DNA of 64,000 nucleotides from Rhopalosiphum padi (taxonomy: Eukaryota > Arthropoda > Insecta > Hemiptera > Aphididae): positions 41,639,858-41,703,857 of the forward strand of contig NC_083598.1 of NCBI RefSeq assembly GCF_020882245.1, in the 5' to 3' direction. Numbering within the stretch: the first letter of the stretch is position 1; each line of letters begins with the position of its first letter. Below the pieces are notes generated by a model. That model ran no database searches. It was not told where the DNA came from and saw only the letters and a program-made list of their open reading frames with translations. Shown piece after piece: positions 52,300 to 64,000 of the stretch. Both the position numbers and the translations under genes were made by a program.

Positions 52300-53320
52300 C
52301 GCACTTGCGGATTCAAATAACACGGAAAGGAGCAATGTCATACTATAGCTAAAAATATTAAGAAAACTACCATGGCGGCGATCATTTTTATAAAACTGGT
52401 GCACAGAAAATATCTCCCGATCGATTGTGATCACCAGTATCGGCAATATCGGACAGCAGTAAAACATGAACTTTGAATCTCAAGAAATCTCACTGATAAA
52501 CTATGTTTCATCGACAGCTTTCCGAATAAGTCCGTCCGCAAATTCCACGTACCCAGTGAAGCCCACGCGGTATAAGCCGAGACAATCGCCGCGCCACACG
52601 CAAGCCGTATTAATGTTTAAGCGTTTAAGGTACTGTTCTGCCATTACTGTATTCTGTCTGTACCGTTTAAACCGCGTGCGTGTAGATAACGCATTACCAT
52701 AATATATACCAAAATGTAATCGAAAATATTCAACTACTTCGGTCAAGGGTCGAGTAGTCATTAATGAGTAAATGAGATACCAGTATACCACCAGTATGAA
52801 CGATTTAATTTAATATTTTGGGAACAACGAGAAAACTCTGAATATTATGGAACCACGGGTATAGACGGTATAGTGGAATAGTATACCTTTACGGTTTACG
52901 CTTAACCTCGGTGAACGGCTGACGGTAGTAACTATACGATATTTTTCGTTGCTCATCAATCTTCCGCCAATGGTCGGCTGTTACTGTTCGTTTTATTTGC
53001 ATTCATCTCGCCGCCACTCCGTCCGATTCGCGAAGATTTTACATATTACACGTTATTGAACCTTTTCTGGTTGTTATCCAAAAGCCAAAATGTTATATTG
53101 CGTACCTATATAAGCGGGTGCTGTGCAGAACGATGAAACCCCAATCGTATTTCAATTTATAATTAACCATTTTCACGTCGTTCCGAATGTGCATATCTAA
53201 TGCTGTATAGAAGTTACGTGTAGTGTGGCACGATTTCGGCGAAACACATCGCATTTGGTTTGACTAAACGCGTCTCCCGTTTTCCGAAGATTATATCCGC
53301 GGTCCCGCGGATAACTCCAA
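52300..53320. promoter_or_regulatory. GC-richer island with small ORFs and a TATA-like site
   Basis: GC rises here relative to its surroundings. On the plus strand a well-placed ATG (CTACCATGG at 52372) opens a 34-codon frame (52372-52476, starting MAAIIFIKLVHRKYLPIDC). An overlapping frame from 52466 encodes up to 78 codons and meets a possible donor (TTTAAG|GTACTG) near 52630. A TATATAAG box lies near 53108. These could be leader exons or a promoter for a gene further right. None is proven, and no protein family is recognised. Confidence 0.25.
53294..53313. repeat. Near-perfect GC-rich palindrome
   Basis: TATCCGCGG and CCGCGGATA form 9-bp arms around a 2-base centre. It stands out in AT-rich sequence. 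Its role is unknown; a dimeric transcription-factor site is possible. Confidence 0.6.
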
Positions 53321-54739
53321 AAAGTTAGGATTTACGCTTCTGATTTACATTATTCACAAGTAACTTGTATGAACTATACATGGAAAATTGTACACGCATT
53401 TATGATGCGGTCCTAAGAATTTATATTGTATTTACGTATAGCGTGTTTATACTGTATATTTAATAGGTTTAGAAAATTCAATTAAAATTGGGGAGATATT
53501 CGAGTGGCATACTAAAATAATTAATTATTATTGTGCTTTTTCGTTTTTTCTTGCAGTTTTATTACAATATATATTATTGTGGCTATCATTATTGCACTTG
53601 GGGTAAGCGAGTGGTAGGGTACACTATTGTGGATTTTACGATGATAATAAATAACTAATAACAATGCGATACGCATACTTACCACCTATTATTATAGAAG
53701 TATCAACCGTGATATGCTTATGGTTCATGTAGAATGTATAATATATACAATATAAGCAAACAGTCTATCAAACTATTGAAGGTAAATATCCGAAATTTAA
53801 GTAAATGGTTGACAGTCAATACAATTGTTTACAGACATAATATAAAAGTAATACATAATAATAAGAAAATTGGATAGTTTCATCAATTTATATAGGTATC
53901 GAATCACTAAACATGTTGGACCTTGTGGTACGCAATAAATTATTATTAATAAAGGTATAATATTACGAAAAATTAAATAAGGGTGAGTTTATCTGTTTAA
54001 ATTCAACGAGAGGGAAAAAACATAAAAAAAAGTATAGACTAGGACTTTTACGTGTGTTACTTACTACGTATATTACATAAAAATATTTAAATACTGTACA
54101 CTTTTGACTTTTGTAGATACTAAATAGTATAAGCCATAAGGTACACTAGTACCTCTAGGTAACTCAGTAGTATAATATTATTAATATTATATATATTACC
54201 AGAAATACTAGACATTACTAGGAGAGATTTTCTTACACCCTAGACTCTAGGGCCTAAAGCATCCCTCTCAATTGGACTTTTGTGGCAAAAAAGAAATATT
54301 CAGCCTTAAATAATATTATGGATCGAAAACACGTCTTATTATTAAGGATCGTCTTATCGCTGCGTGTGATACTGACTTATAATTTATAATAATTGTGGTA
54401 ATTATAGGGCTTGAGTACCTGACGAGTGACCATACTATAATACATAGGTATTTATTATTATTTTTCCAACACGTTGGCTGGTTCGTTAACTGAAATTTGA
54501 GTCATAAAAATAAAATATATAAAGATACAATTTTTTTTTGTTACATTTAACTTATATTAAGATTTAAGTTCATATTTAGGAAAATGTTGTGTATTACGGT
54601 TTTCAACGATATTTAATCGTTTAATGCATTTTTATATTTTCAATGGGAATGTGTAGCATTTTCGTTGGTTTTTATACATTGTTATATATTGAAGTTAATG
54701 ACGGGAAACAGCGGCAGAACGCTTATATAGTTAAAGGTT

Positions 54740-54960
54740 TGAGTATAAGTGGCGGCGGCGGCGGCGGCGGCGGTCATCGTGCCATAGCTTTAAGTCGATA
54801 TATGCACGCAGCACGCCGCCACCGCCGCCGGGAATCGTGGGTCAAAAGCCAATGACGTCACGCGTTCAGACCGTGACGTCAGAACGGTAAGGAAAATGTG
54901 TAACAGATTAATCTCACTCGTATCGCGCTCGCGCCGTGTCGACGAACCTAACAACCAACA
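54740..54960. promoter_or_regulatory. CpG-rich island with two perfect CRE sites
   Basis: The palindromic CREB/ATF consensus TGACGTCA occurs exactly at 54853-54860 and 54874-54881, spaced 21 bases start to start (two helical turns). It lies next to GGC-rich sequence. A good splice-donor-like AACG|GTAAGG follows at 54886/54887. The combination suggests a regulated promoter and a possible leader exon on the plus strand, though no TATA box or coding start is clear. Confidence 0.45.
54751..54773. repeat. (GGC)n microsatellite
   Basis: About eight GGC units lie within a CpG-rich patch. A complementary-looking CGCCGCCACCGCCGCCGGG follows at about 54813. Confidence 0.9.
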
Positions 54961-56749
54961 CTGTATATTATGTATATATGTATACCGCGACTACTGTGAC
55001 GGTTTTAACTGTAATATATTATGAGAAATGGTTATGGCGTGGAATGGTGTGGAAAAGAGGCCTAACGGACGTATATGCTATAAATATATCTCTGCCAATC
55101 TACCATTACGCGCATACGATATATTATAATAATAATATACAGAATGATTCACCGAGTTTGCCATTCCTCCGTTTATCCTGATTAATAATTTAAAAAGTAG
55201 TTCTGATTTTCGGAAATTTTAAGTGTGCTTATTTATACGAGGACCATATTTTTAAATATTCAGGACTTTTATGCAATTTTTTTTTAAATTTAGTTTTACC
55301 TTTTTTTCAAGTATAAAAATGGTCAAGTAGATGGTTTTTCTGAAATTGTTTTTGTACATAATCAAAATTCATTCAAGTATTTTTTAAGTTATTAAACTTA
55401 AGCACTAAGGAATAAGGATAAGTGGATAGCAGTCCGCGATATAACAAGTCTAAAATATATACGAACTATGATGATCACAGCAATTAATATAAAATGAAAA
55501 ACAATTTTATATTATCTAAAATTTGTTTTAGTTAGGATAATAATAAGTTCCTGACTAAATATTGTTTATATTTTATATTATATGTAAAACTATTATAAAT
55601 TACTCTCTTATATAAGTACAAGTTTAATAATTAATGAACATAAACTATATTTCTTTGAATTTCTATTCATATGAAACAAAATGTTCAAAAAAAAAAAAAT
55701 GTATATGATTAATAGTTTAAAATAAAACCTAAGGGTAGTTTTCTTTCGGAAAAAAGAAGTTTGTATTAAATTAAAATGGTCCATATACAATATACATACT
55801 ATAAAAGTATAAACATTTTAATTATTTGAAAATATGAATTTAAAGTTTTCTTAAAAATACAAGAACTCAGAATTTATTTCAGAATATATTTTTAAAGGAT
55901 ACAAGGGTAATATGCATGATAGGTGATGAGGTGAATCACCCTGTTATCTGCGTATACGTTATGCATCATAAATCTATATTATGTTTGTATTGTATACGCA
56001 TAATGGCATCAGCGGTGGAGAAATATTTTCAACATAATATAACCAGTATACTCACTAGGTCTCTTTGCTACCCTCCTTTCCCATTGTACATCCAATATGC
56101 CATGAGTAGTTCGCTAGAATTATATATATATAAATAGCACAAATAAAGGATGCTAAGACCCCTCCAATAATATTTCAAGTCCTCTTGAAAAAAAAATGAA
56201 TAAAAAATATATTCAACTTATTAAACAAAGATTGTTTTTCAATAAAAATGTCATGTAATAGACATTTATTGTTTAGGGTTTATTTTCCAAACAATTTGTA
56301 TATTAGATTTTCCAGCTATAAGTTAAAAAAATAACAAATTACCCATCTGATTAAAATTTAATTTATAACAGATAACGAATCACTGTAAACGTATAAACAC
56401 ATTTTCATAACAACTATATTATGATCTATATTTTACAATAATGTTATTTTTGTAGGTGCGTAATTTGGAAAATATAGGTTACATCAAGGCAGAATAATAT
56501 TAACACGAGACATATCAATGTAAGCCGAATCTATGGGTATTATACAAAATTATTATTATTATTTTTAATTATAATTTATTATTATATCAATTAATAAATA
56601 ATTGTATGTAAAGGTACTAATTAAAGGACGATAAATCTATGAAAAACTTGTCTCCATAGGTATTTCACTGTTTAAATGACAACTTAGGATATTTAAGCTT
56701 CCCTATTTATGGTATTTTTTCTATATACCTACACTACTGTGTTAATATA
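54961..56749. other. AT-rich noncoding stretch
   Basis: No coding sequence, RNA gene or complete element was recognised. Confidence 0.55.
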
Positions 56750-56959
56750 CAGGGTGTTTCAAAAGTCTTCATCCGATTGCAAATTTATATAGTTCGGCAA
56801 TCGTTAGCCGCGGGTAAATTACCTATATACTAATCGAAAGATAACTTAAAATAAACTTGGTTATCTAACTTTTCATCAGTATATGGGTCGTTTACTAGTG
56901 GCTAACGTTTGCCGAGCTATATACATTTGTAATCGGATGAAGACCTTTGATACACCCTG
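56750..56959. mobile_element. Palindromic MITE with TA flanks (Tc1/mariner-like ends)
   Basis: The two halves are near-complete inverted repeats. The left arm starts CAGGGTGTTTCAAAAGTCTT, and the right arm read in reverse complement starts CAGGGTGTATCAAAGGTCTT. Similarity continues through the ATAGTTCGGCAA/ATAGCTCGGCAA blocks to a short AT-rich centre. The element is bounded by TA on each side (56748-56749 and 56960-56961), as in Tc1/mariner insertion. It is noncoding. Confidence 0.8.
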
Positions 56960-56961
56960 TA

Positions 56962-59271
56962 TATATATATATAGGTACCTATATATTATAATATAGCATA
57001 TTAAAGCGTAGTAATATTATAGTATTGTTATAATTGTATAGTCTTTGTGGTACGTATTGATTGAGTGTGGCAGCGACAATGAGGCTTATATATCATTTCA
57101 TCATTCAGACGGTAATGTTATAATATTATATTATGCATATAATAATATATACATTATATTATAGACGTCATAATCTACGCGTCACCTCACGAGCAGCGTG
57201 TGCGTGTTTCGTATACTATGTACACTCGTACGTTTTCAGGAACAACCAATATACTTTAGCCGAAATGTTTGGCCTAGGACTCGGTGTGTGGATTTTCATC
57301 GATTGAAATAGATAATATTCACGAACTTGCCGGTATGTCTTCTCCTTGAAATATTTACCGATGACATTATTATCCTTTTCAAGGCCTTGAATATTGTATT
57401 ATCATTGATTGTAGCGGCATTTACCAAAATATTGTAGTGGGTACATAGAATGTAAAAAAATAATAACTGCAAGCGATTATTTTAAGTGGTCAAGAACTAC
57501 CCTATTCAAATCGTTAGCCCGCTGTAGTCGAGTTCACGTAGAAACGTATATAATTAGAAACACATAAAAATAACTGCGTTTGTCTGTATCCAAATCAAGT
57601 TTATGGTTTCACAAACGCGTAATATCTATTCTTAAATATATATGCACAATTATAATAAAAATAAAATATTCCTCCATCAGTTAGACACGCTTAGAACCAA
57701 TTTAATGGTTATGAAGAGCTACGACGACCACTCTTGTCCGAATGTGTTCTGTCTATGCACAATAAATTAATGCCTCAGTTGGCTCAGCTCGCGAAAACAA
57801 ATAGAATATACTTAGATCAAACGTTAAATTTGATATAAACAAAAATTACTTAATATATAGTGATACTTACACGCGTCGTATGACAAAGTTATGAATGTTA
57901 TACGAGAGCTTTGCGTGAAAACTTGTGAAGAATGTTAATTATCACAAAAGATCCACCGGGCGCACGCAGCGCGATGCAGTTATAGATAACTTTGAATTTC
58001 AACCCGAAATTATACCACTACTCTACAGAAATTAATTTTCGTGGCCATACCTATTCAACTCTGCACACAACAAAAGTCAGCATACACCGGGCACCGGACG
58101 CTATTACGCTAATATATATATATATATATTTGACCGAAAACTCTGGTACCGACTTAAACACTCGAACCATATATTTTACGTTGCACGTCAGTTTATTATA
58201 AATGAAATTTAGTTTTATAATATTAATATATTATTATTGTTATTTCTTCATCTTAAATCATGGACATTTTTCGCGCTTTTGCGCTCTAATGATATCACAT
58301 ATACCAAAAGTGACTCTGAGTACAGACAATCTGTCAGCCTATATCGTTAAGTACATTTCAAGATGTGTTTTTTTTTTGGTAATTTATTTAACTTATAGTG
58401 GTTGACATGGTTTCTACAGAAAACGTTACATTTATTATGTTATCAATATTGATTTATGATAATAATATTATATTATATACATTTATTTATTTATTTTTAG
58501 CCAAAAACACTTTGTCGTAAAAAACCAGTATGCTATTGTCTAATAGAAATAAAATTTACTTATATACTTTAGATTTTGTATATTACGTAAACTATTATTA
58601 ACGTTAATTGATTAATTATATTTTAGAATTCATATCATCATCGGTGATAAATTGCAATACAGAAAATATAATTTATTAAATACTAAATAGTAATAATAAT
58701 ACATAATATATTGGAAATTAAATGTTGGCACGAATGCACTTGATTTGCCTATTCTATACGCCGTGCTAGCCAAATATTAAAGTATAATAATATTGAGTAA
58801 TAGAAAAGTTGTATATTTTCAATGAATACAACGAAAAACGAAAACAATAATTTATAACTTATTGACACATTTTAAAACTTTTACCACTATAAACCCTGAT
58901 TTCCGAACAAAAGGTAGTACTTTTTTTTTTTACTATTAACCATAATAGTTTTAATAAAAATTGTATGTTTTTAATTGCGACAGTGTTCAAAGTATTAAAT
59001 ATTATATACTGCGAATAATATTAACCGCGTATTAATTATTAACTTATAAAACAACAAATGAATAATAGCAACTTCGATTAAATTAACTCTATCATTATCT
59101 AAATAAAGATATAGAATACACAAGGTGCATTGGTGAATTCTGGCGTTTTAAAGATTATTGTAGTCATGCACTAAAATAGATAAGCCAAATTGGTTTGTTT
59201 TTAGAGTAAATTTCACAATTTCTAGTTCTAAATTATTCTAGCATTATATTGATTATTAAAGATTATAAGTT
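56962..59271. other. Noncoding stretch with a small GC-richer patch
   Basis: A CpG-containing patch lies at about 57.17-57.31 kb and an (AT)n run at 58112-58129. A diverged second copy of the dispersed repeat seen at 37.3-37.4 kb lies at about 58240-58345. No gene is recognised. Confidence 0.5.
58240..58345 (+). repeat. Dispersed repeat fragment (copy 2)
   Basis: The core gactctgag...agaca...ctgtcagcct matches the copy ending near 37400 at 22 of 28 positions, same orientation. The boundaries are approximate. Confidence 0.35.
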
Positions 59272-59443
59272 CACTGTAACCACACAACGAAATTTTTGAC
59301 GAAAATTCAATATTTCTGTTGGCTTTTACCGAATTCAATTTTAGATTGGTATCTTTGAATTTACGATTTTTATTTTATAATAGAACATTATCCCCAACAG
59401 AAATATTGAATTTTCATCGAAAATCCTGTTGTATGGTTACACT
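59272..59443. mobile_element. Palindromic MITE (172 bp)
   Basis: Arms of about 50 bases are inverted repeats. CACTGTAACCACACAAC, then AAAATTCAATATTTCTGTTG, on the left recurs in reverse complement on the right (CAACAGAAATATTGAATTTT, then GTTGTATGGTTACA). The roughly 70-base centre is AT-rich. The exact termini and target duplication are unclear. Confidence 0.7.
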
Positions 59444-62009
59444 AGATTTGGATTTAATATACTCTGTAATGGCAAAAAACGCGGTGATTCACAGACTCGT
59501 ATCCATAATAACTGATGATGTAATAATGCAAGACAAGACGTTATGTAATTTAATCTAGAAATTAACCGGTTTATTTTATCTACTTTGGTGCGTGACCACA
59601 GTTTTCTTTAAAACGTACTTGAGAGTTATTATCGTATTTTTTTACCAAACCAAATTTTTAAGGCAAATTAAAAAGTAGGGGTTAATGCATTTTAATTAGA
59701 ATGGTATTATTAAATTAATTAAAAGAAAAAAAAAGAAAATGTAAATTAATGTACGGTAATTAAAAATACTTAATATTATAATATTAATAATCACTGTTAT
59801 AAATTTCTTGTGACCTTTATTTTAGACTACCTAATGTAAAACAATCTAATAATCGCTCAACGGCCATGTCTTAACGTTCGCGCTAAAATGACCGCGTCCC
59901 TATATTTTATTCCTGTTCGTTTAAATATACATTGTATGTATTATACAATGACATGCTGGAATAGGTTTTTTTGAGGCAATTGCCTCAAGATCGAAATTGG
60001 TGCGTGTGCGTAGGTTGATTTCGAGCAATGGACTTATTGTGCGTTAGACATTTTTTTTAATAATAATATTTATACTACGTATTAAGTAAAAAAATAAATG
60101 ATTAAGAGCTGTGTGTGCATGGGTGGTAAAATGGTAGTTTGTCTCATATCTAAAAATTATTCAGGACTCAACTGCATACATAGATACAATAATTGTCATA
60201 CATACATACATACGTACATATAATATTATAGTATCCACTAATTTATTACTTTAAGACTTAAGTTACATTTCTTGCTAAGTGAGATTTATACAACCTACAA
60301 ATATTCCCACTTCATATGTTTACTTTTCATTTTATTTATTTTTCTGTAATTGCTTTTATATGCAAGTATACAACTAGTAGTTTTTTTTACAATATTCTCC
60401 AGTACAATACATAAAATGTTTATTAATTAATAATACACAAATAAATACGTAAACGTGCTTATGGTTGTATCTCCAAAGTGGATTTAGTTTTAGTATCCGA
60501 AAGTGTAGCTGGTAATTTTTAATTGTGTTACCAAAGCAGTACTGGATTAACTTTTTCACCACGCTTCCTTGGATGTGTTTAATTCCTATTTTCTCCATGA
60601 GTTTTCTCGCATCAGTAAATTGTTGTTTCCGATTATTATTACAAAAGATTAAAATAAATAATTGTAAAAGTTAGAATGTATCAATATTAATTCAATATTA
60701 TAATTAATGTGATATTAAAATAACACGTATATCATTGAATTTGAAATTTTTTATATTAGGTACATTCAAAATTCTTAAAACCTCCAAATCTATTTATGAA
60801 CTGTTTAATTGCTTTTTATATAATACTTAAAAACATATTTATGTTTTTATCTAGGAGCCTGGTGAATTTCAATCGAAAATACTTATGTTAATAGTTTTCT
60901 AAATTACGAATTAATATAGGCATTAAGTTTTATCTCAAAGCTTTTTATTAAACTGAATATTAATTTAAGGTTTTTCCAATACCTCGTAATTTTAAGTTAA
61001 TTTAATTTAAGTGTAAACAAAAAACTGTAAAAACATTAAATTGCACAGCCATTTTAAATTAGTTCATTTTCATAATTATTTTGAATGTATAACTAAAAAA
61101 TAATCAAACTTTATGTAAACATTAACAAACTATTAGGTACAAAAAATGACTTCTATTAGTAAGCCATTGAAAATTATTGTACGTTATGTCAATACTTCAT
61201 TTAAAATCACTGGATGTTATCGAAGTAAATTTATATACCATATTGAACCTTAAAGTGTAATTAACATTATTAACGATCTTATTTTTATCATTATCGAACT
61301 TTCTTAATAAAAATGTTGATCACGCCGTTTTAGTAAAATATCACGTCCTGCAATATTCAACGATCAACTTTAACATAAAGGTATATAGTAAATAGTTTTA
61401 CACTATTTTAATTAAATTTGAATGGATAACAATTTGAATACAGATGTGAAATTGCTAGAATTGTATATTATGGAGCAAACGCAACCACATAGAGGTAAAA
61501 TAATATTATTTTTTTAATTAAATTAATTTCAATTTAATAAATTAAATAGAGTTTTCATAAAAAAAACTATTGCTATATATTTTTATAACTACTATATTCT
61601 GATAGGTTAATAATTGGTATTATTTAATATTTATAAGTACCCTTATATACAGGAGAACATAATAATAATACAATTTGGGTACAGCGACAAAATTAAATTT
61701 AATAAGCTCGCAGAAACGTCTAATGGGTAATTCACATCAACTTATATCCCACCACACTGAAATAATCATAGCATATGCATCAGAGTGGTTACATGTTTAA
61801 TTTAAATAAATACAAATTATTTGGGTGTGTATGAGTTATATTATTATTAAATTCCAGTTATGTGTGGGAAATATACCAATGTAGCAACTAGCAATGTATA
61901 AATGATACGGAAATAATTATTTGGTTTTATAATTTGTTACAAACACATTGATCATCGCTTTAGCGTGTCAGTTTAGTAAACTGTAAACGTTGGCGAATAA
62001 TTTATAATG
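59444..62009. other. AT-rich noncoding stretch
   Basis: It holds a perfect 18-base palindrome (TTGAGGCAATTGCCTCAA, 59971-59988), possibly a transposon-end remnant, and a (CATA)n run at about 60197-60220. No gene is recognised. Confidence 0.5.
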
Positions 62010-62186
62010 CAACGAAAGTTCCATACAACGAACTTCCATTTTACGAAATTTTCTGTTTAACGAAATATTTATAAGAACTATGACCTTCATTTTTAAATAA
62101 AATATAATTCTATTTAACGAATTCCTCCGTATATTACGAATTTTTTTTTGTTGCTTATTCGACTTCGTTACATGGAAGTTTCACTG
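62010..62186. mobile_element. pogo/Tigger-like MITE remnant
   Basis: The left end CAACGAAAGTTCCATACAAC resembles the right end read in reverse complement, CAGTGAAACTTCCATGTAAC. The CAGTG-AAACTTCCAT-AACGAA style is typical of pogo/Tigger-type terminal repeats. Internal AACGAA words recur. The right end is followed by TA, but the left flank is degenerate. It is noncoding. Confidence 0.6.
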
Positions 62187-63316
62187 TATCTGTTTATCAA
62201 TAATGTATGTCGTTTAGCTACACGTTTGTGCCTATGTCTGTTTGGGGAGACTTATAATAGTTATTTCCACTATTTTATTAATCTATAGTTGTAATAATAA
62301 AAATATACGTTTGAGCATCGATATTCACGTATTTATGAGAAGGCTGTGTTAAATAGAAAACCGAAAACAATTGTTTTATATGGTTAGTTCAAAATTTCCC
62401 ACGAGATTTAAAAACGAAAATATAATAAAGTATTCTGAATTTGTACTTGCATAATAAATAATGTGTACGATTCATGAAAAATAAACGAAATTAAACCGCT
62501 ATTGGATAGGTTTTGGTAGTAAATAATCATAATATGTTGTTACGTTTTTATTAAAACTTATGAATTATAAAATAAACATAATAATAATAAATAATAGTTG
62601 CCATTAATTTAAAGCAATACTAAAATTTTGATATTTTATACAACCTAAATAAATGTTTTTAAAAAAATCATCGTGTTTAAAAATGTACATTAAAAATTGA
62701 ATTAAAAAAGGAAGGTACCAATTGAAAAAAACCAGGAAATCGTTTAAATACCGGATCCATAATCAATGCATACGAATTAACTATGGAAGTGTATTTAGAC
62801 CGCTAGAAAATTCCAAAAATCAAAACTCGAATAAATCTATCTATAATAAACCAAACGGTAATGTGTATTATAGAGGTATAAGCATGTTTGGCCAATCATA
62901 TTGTAAACATATAAATACACACAATTAATTTTGTCCTATCCATTTATACTCCGCCGGAATCAGTCGTCCCGCGATTCACTATACCTAGCTGTATTATATC
63001 GCAGTGACTATAAACGCCGAAAAAGGTCGTTAGATTAGGTTCTTCCTTATCCCTTACACACGCACCACACGCGACAAAAGTATAATATCTCAGGAGAAGG
63101 GGCAGGAACGCGACTTTGACGGGGTGGACACGGGTGTGTGGGTGCGCGACACACACCCTTTAACCATCGCGTCGAACGAACATCGGTCAGGATGTTACCC
63201 TTCTCCTTCTCCCTCCACCCCACCACCCACATTACCTACCCCACTGGATTGCCACCCAACGGAAATCGTGCGCGTGAGTACGGCGGAGTAATGTTTTGAG
63301 AATAGCCGCTAGTCGT

Positions 63317-63317
<1 letters not shown>
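62187..63317. other. AT-rich spacer, becoming GC-richer after 62.95 kb
   Basis: A 68-codon plus-strand frame (62722-62928) starts at TTG and shows no domain. GC rises from about 62950, leading into the probable promoter region at the right edge. Confidence 0.45.

Positions 63318-63352
<35 letters not shown>
63318..63352. repeat. (TAT)n microsatellite
   Basis: About twelve perfect trinucleotide units run just upstream of the probable leader exon. Confidence 0.95.
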
Positions 63353-63356
<4 letters not shown>

Positions 63357-63509
63357 ATAGTCGGCAGTAGTTTGCGGACCACGTTTCAAACGGTACACAG
63401 TCGCGTCCCGGTCCTGATCCAGCGAGCCACGTTCCAGACTCACAGACGTCGGCTCTTTCACCGCCAATATATATTCTCTTATTACATGCAATATTATATT
63501 TGTGCACGG
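63353..63509 (+). promoter_or_regulatory. Probable 5' leader exon and promoter of a gene to the right
   Basis: A GC-richer segment (63360-63470) runs into a strong splice donor, GCACGG|GTAAGTCG, with GT at 63510-63511. After it the sequence returns to AT-rich intron-like composition to the end of the window. No start codon with a sustained frame precedes the donor, so the exon would be 5' UTR. The gene itself would lie outside the window. Confidence 0.4.
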
Positions 63510-63511
63510 GT

Positions 63512-64000
63512 AAGTCGATTGCGTAATATGGTTCTCACATAATATTATTGTTCATCGATTTGTATTGTAGTATTGTATGATAATTATTATATAGGCATGA
63601 TATGAATAGTATTATATGATATCGATGTTTGTTAATTATTATAATCACTAACGACTTACAACAAAATTATCTGCGATTACGTGTGCAGCGTTAGTAATTT
63701 TTTTTTTTCTATTACGAAATATTTTATTAACATTTTCAAAAAATACTACATAATATTATATAGCTTTATACAACACGATAATGTGATTTTAAATTTCTAT
63801 TATTATTTAAAAATTTATAAATACATATTGAATAATAAACAAAAATATTTAATAATATAAAGAATAAACAAAAAAATATTAATTTTTTTTTAATTTATAT
63901 AACATTAAAAACGATTAAAATGTTATGACACTAATATATCAGTCGGGTTTTTAATGAATAAAAATTTCAGATAGTATATTTTATAAAATAAATTCCGATT
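63512..64000 (+). other. AT-rich DNA, probably first-intron sequence
   Basis: Nothing is recognised. It follows the candidate donor at 63510 and reads to the window edge without coding signals. Confidence 0.4.

Overview
The window looks like AT-rich insect nuclear DNA, most likely from an aphid. The reasons are long gene-poor AT stretches with recurrent ATAATATTAT and TAGGTACCTA words, small spliceosomal introns with GTAAGT and T-rich/AG borders, many hAT-type terminal repeats, and palindromic MITEs. Genus or species cannot be read from the sequence, and no bacterial, organellar or viral genes are seen.

One gene is well supported. It is a plus-strand, multi-exon gene with coding bases 38517-47216. 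I could join 17 coding exons whose phases close exactly to 5157 nt, giving 1718 residues and a stop. The product is a type II membrane protein, in order: cytoplasmic tail, one transmembrane helix, SEA domain, EGF-like module, a roughly 750-residue acidic low-complexity stalk containing 18 consecutive 12-residue repeats, five LDL-receptor class A repeats, a scavenger-receptor-like domain, and a trypsin-fold domain. The trypsin-like domain lacks the catalytic His and Ser and has no R-IVGG activation site, so it should be a pseudoprotease. The SEA domain keeps a G-S-V-V autocleavage motif. This is the most interesting object in the window.

Positions 1-38459 hold no gene I can support. They contain AT-rich intergenic or intronic DNA, microsatellites, several GC/CpG-richer islands (about 9.1-9.7, 12.7-13.1, 16.4-16.6, 17.75-18.05, 24.5-25.1 and 34.4-34.65 kb) that may be promoters or leader exons, a decayed hAT transposase end (20.6-21.1 kb) and a 395-bp palindromic MITE (23.05-23.45 kb). 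The leader exon(s) of the main gene must lie somewhere upstream of a splice acceptor at 38458-38459.

Positions 47217-64000, downstream of the gene, are rich in mobile elements. There are hAT-type insertions at 45715 (inside the last intron), 48414, 48952 (1.5 kb with a perfect 8-bp target duplication) and 51145. MITEs lie at 56750 and 59272, and a pogo/Tigger-like remnant at 62010. Two perfect CRE sites (54853 and 54874) sit in a GGC-rich island. A probable noncoding first exon with a strong splice donor (63509/63510) near the right edge suggests that another gene starts there and runs to the right.
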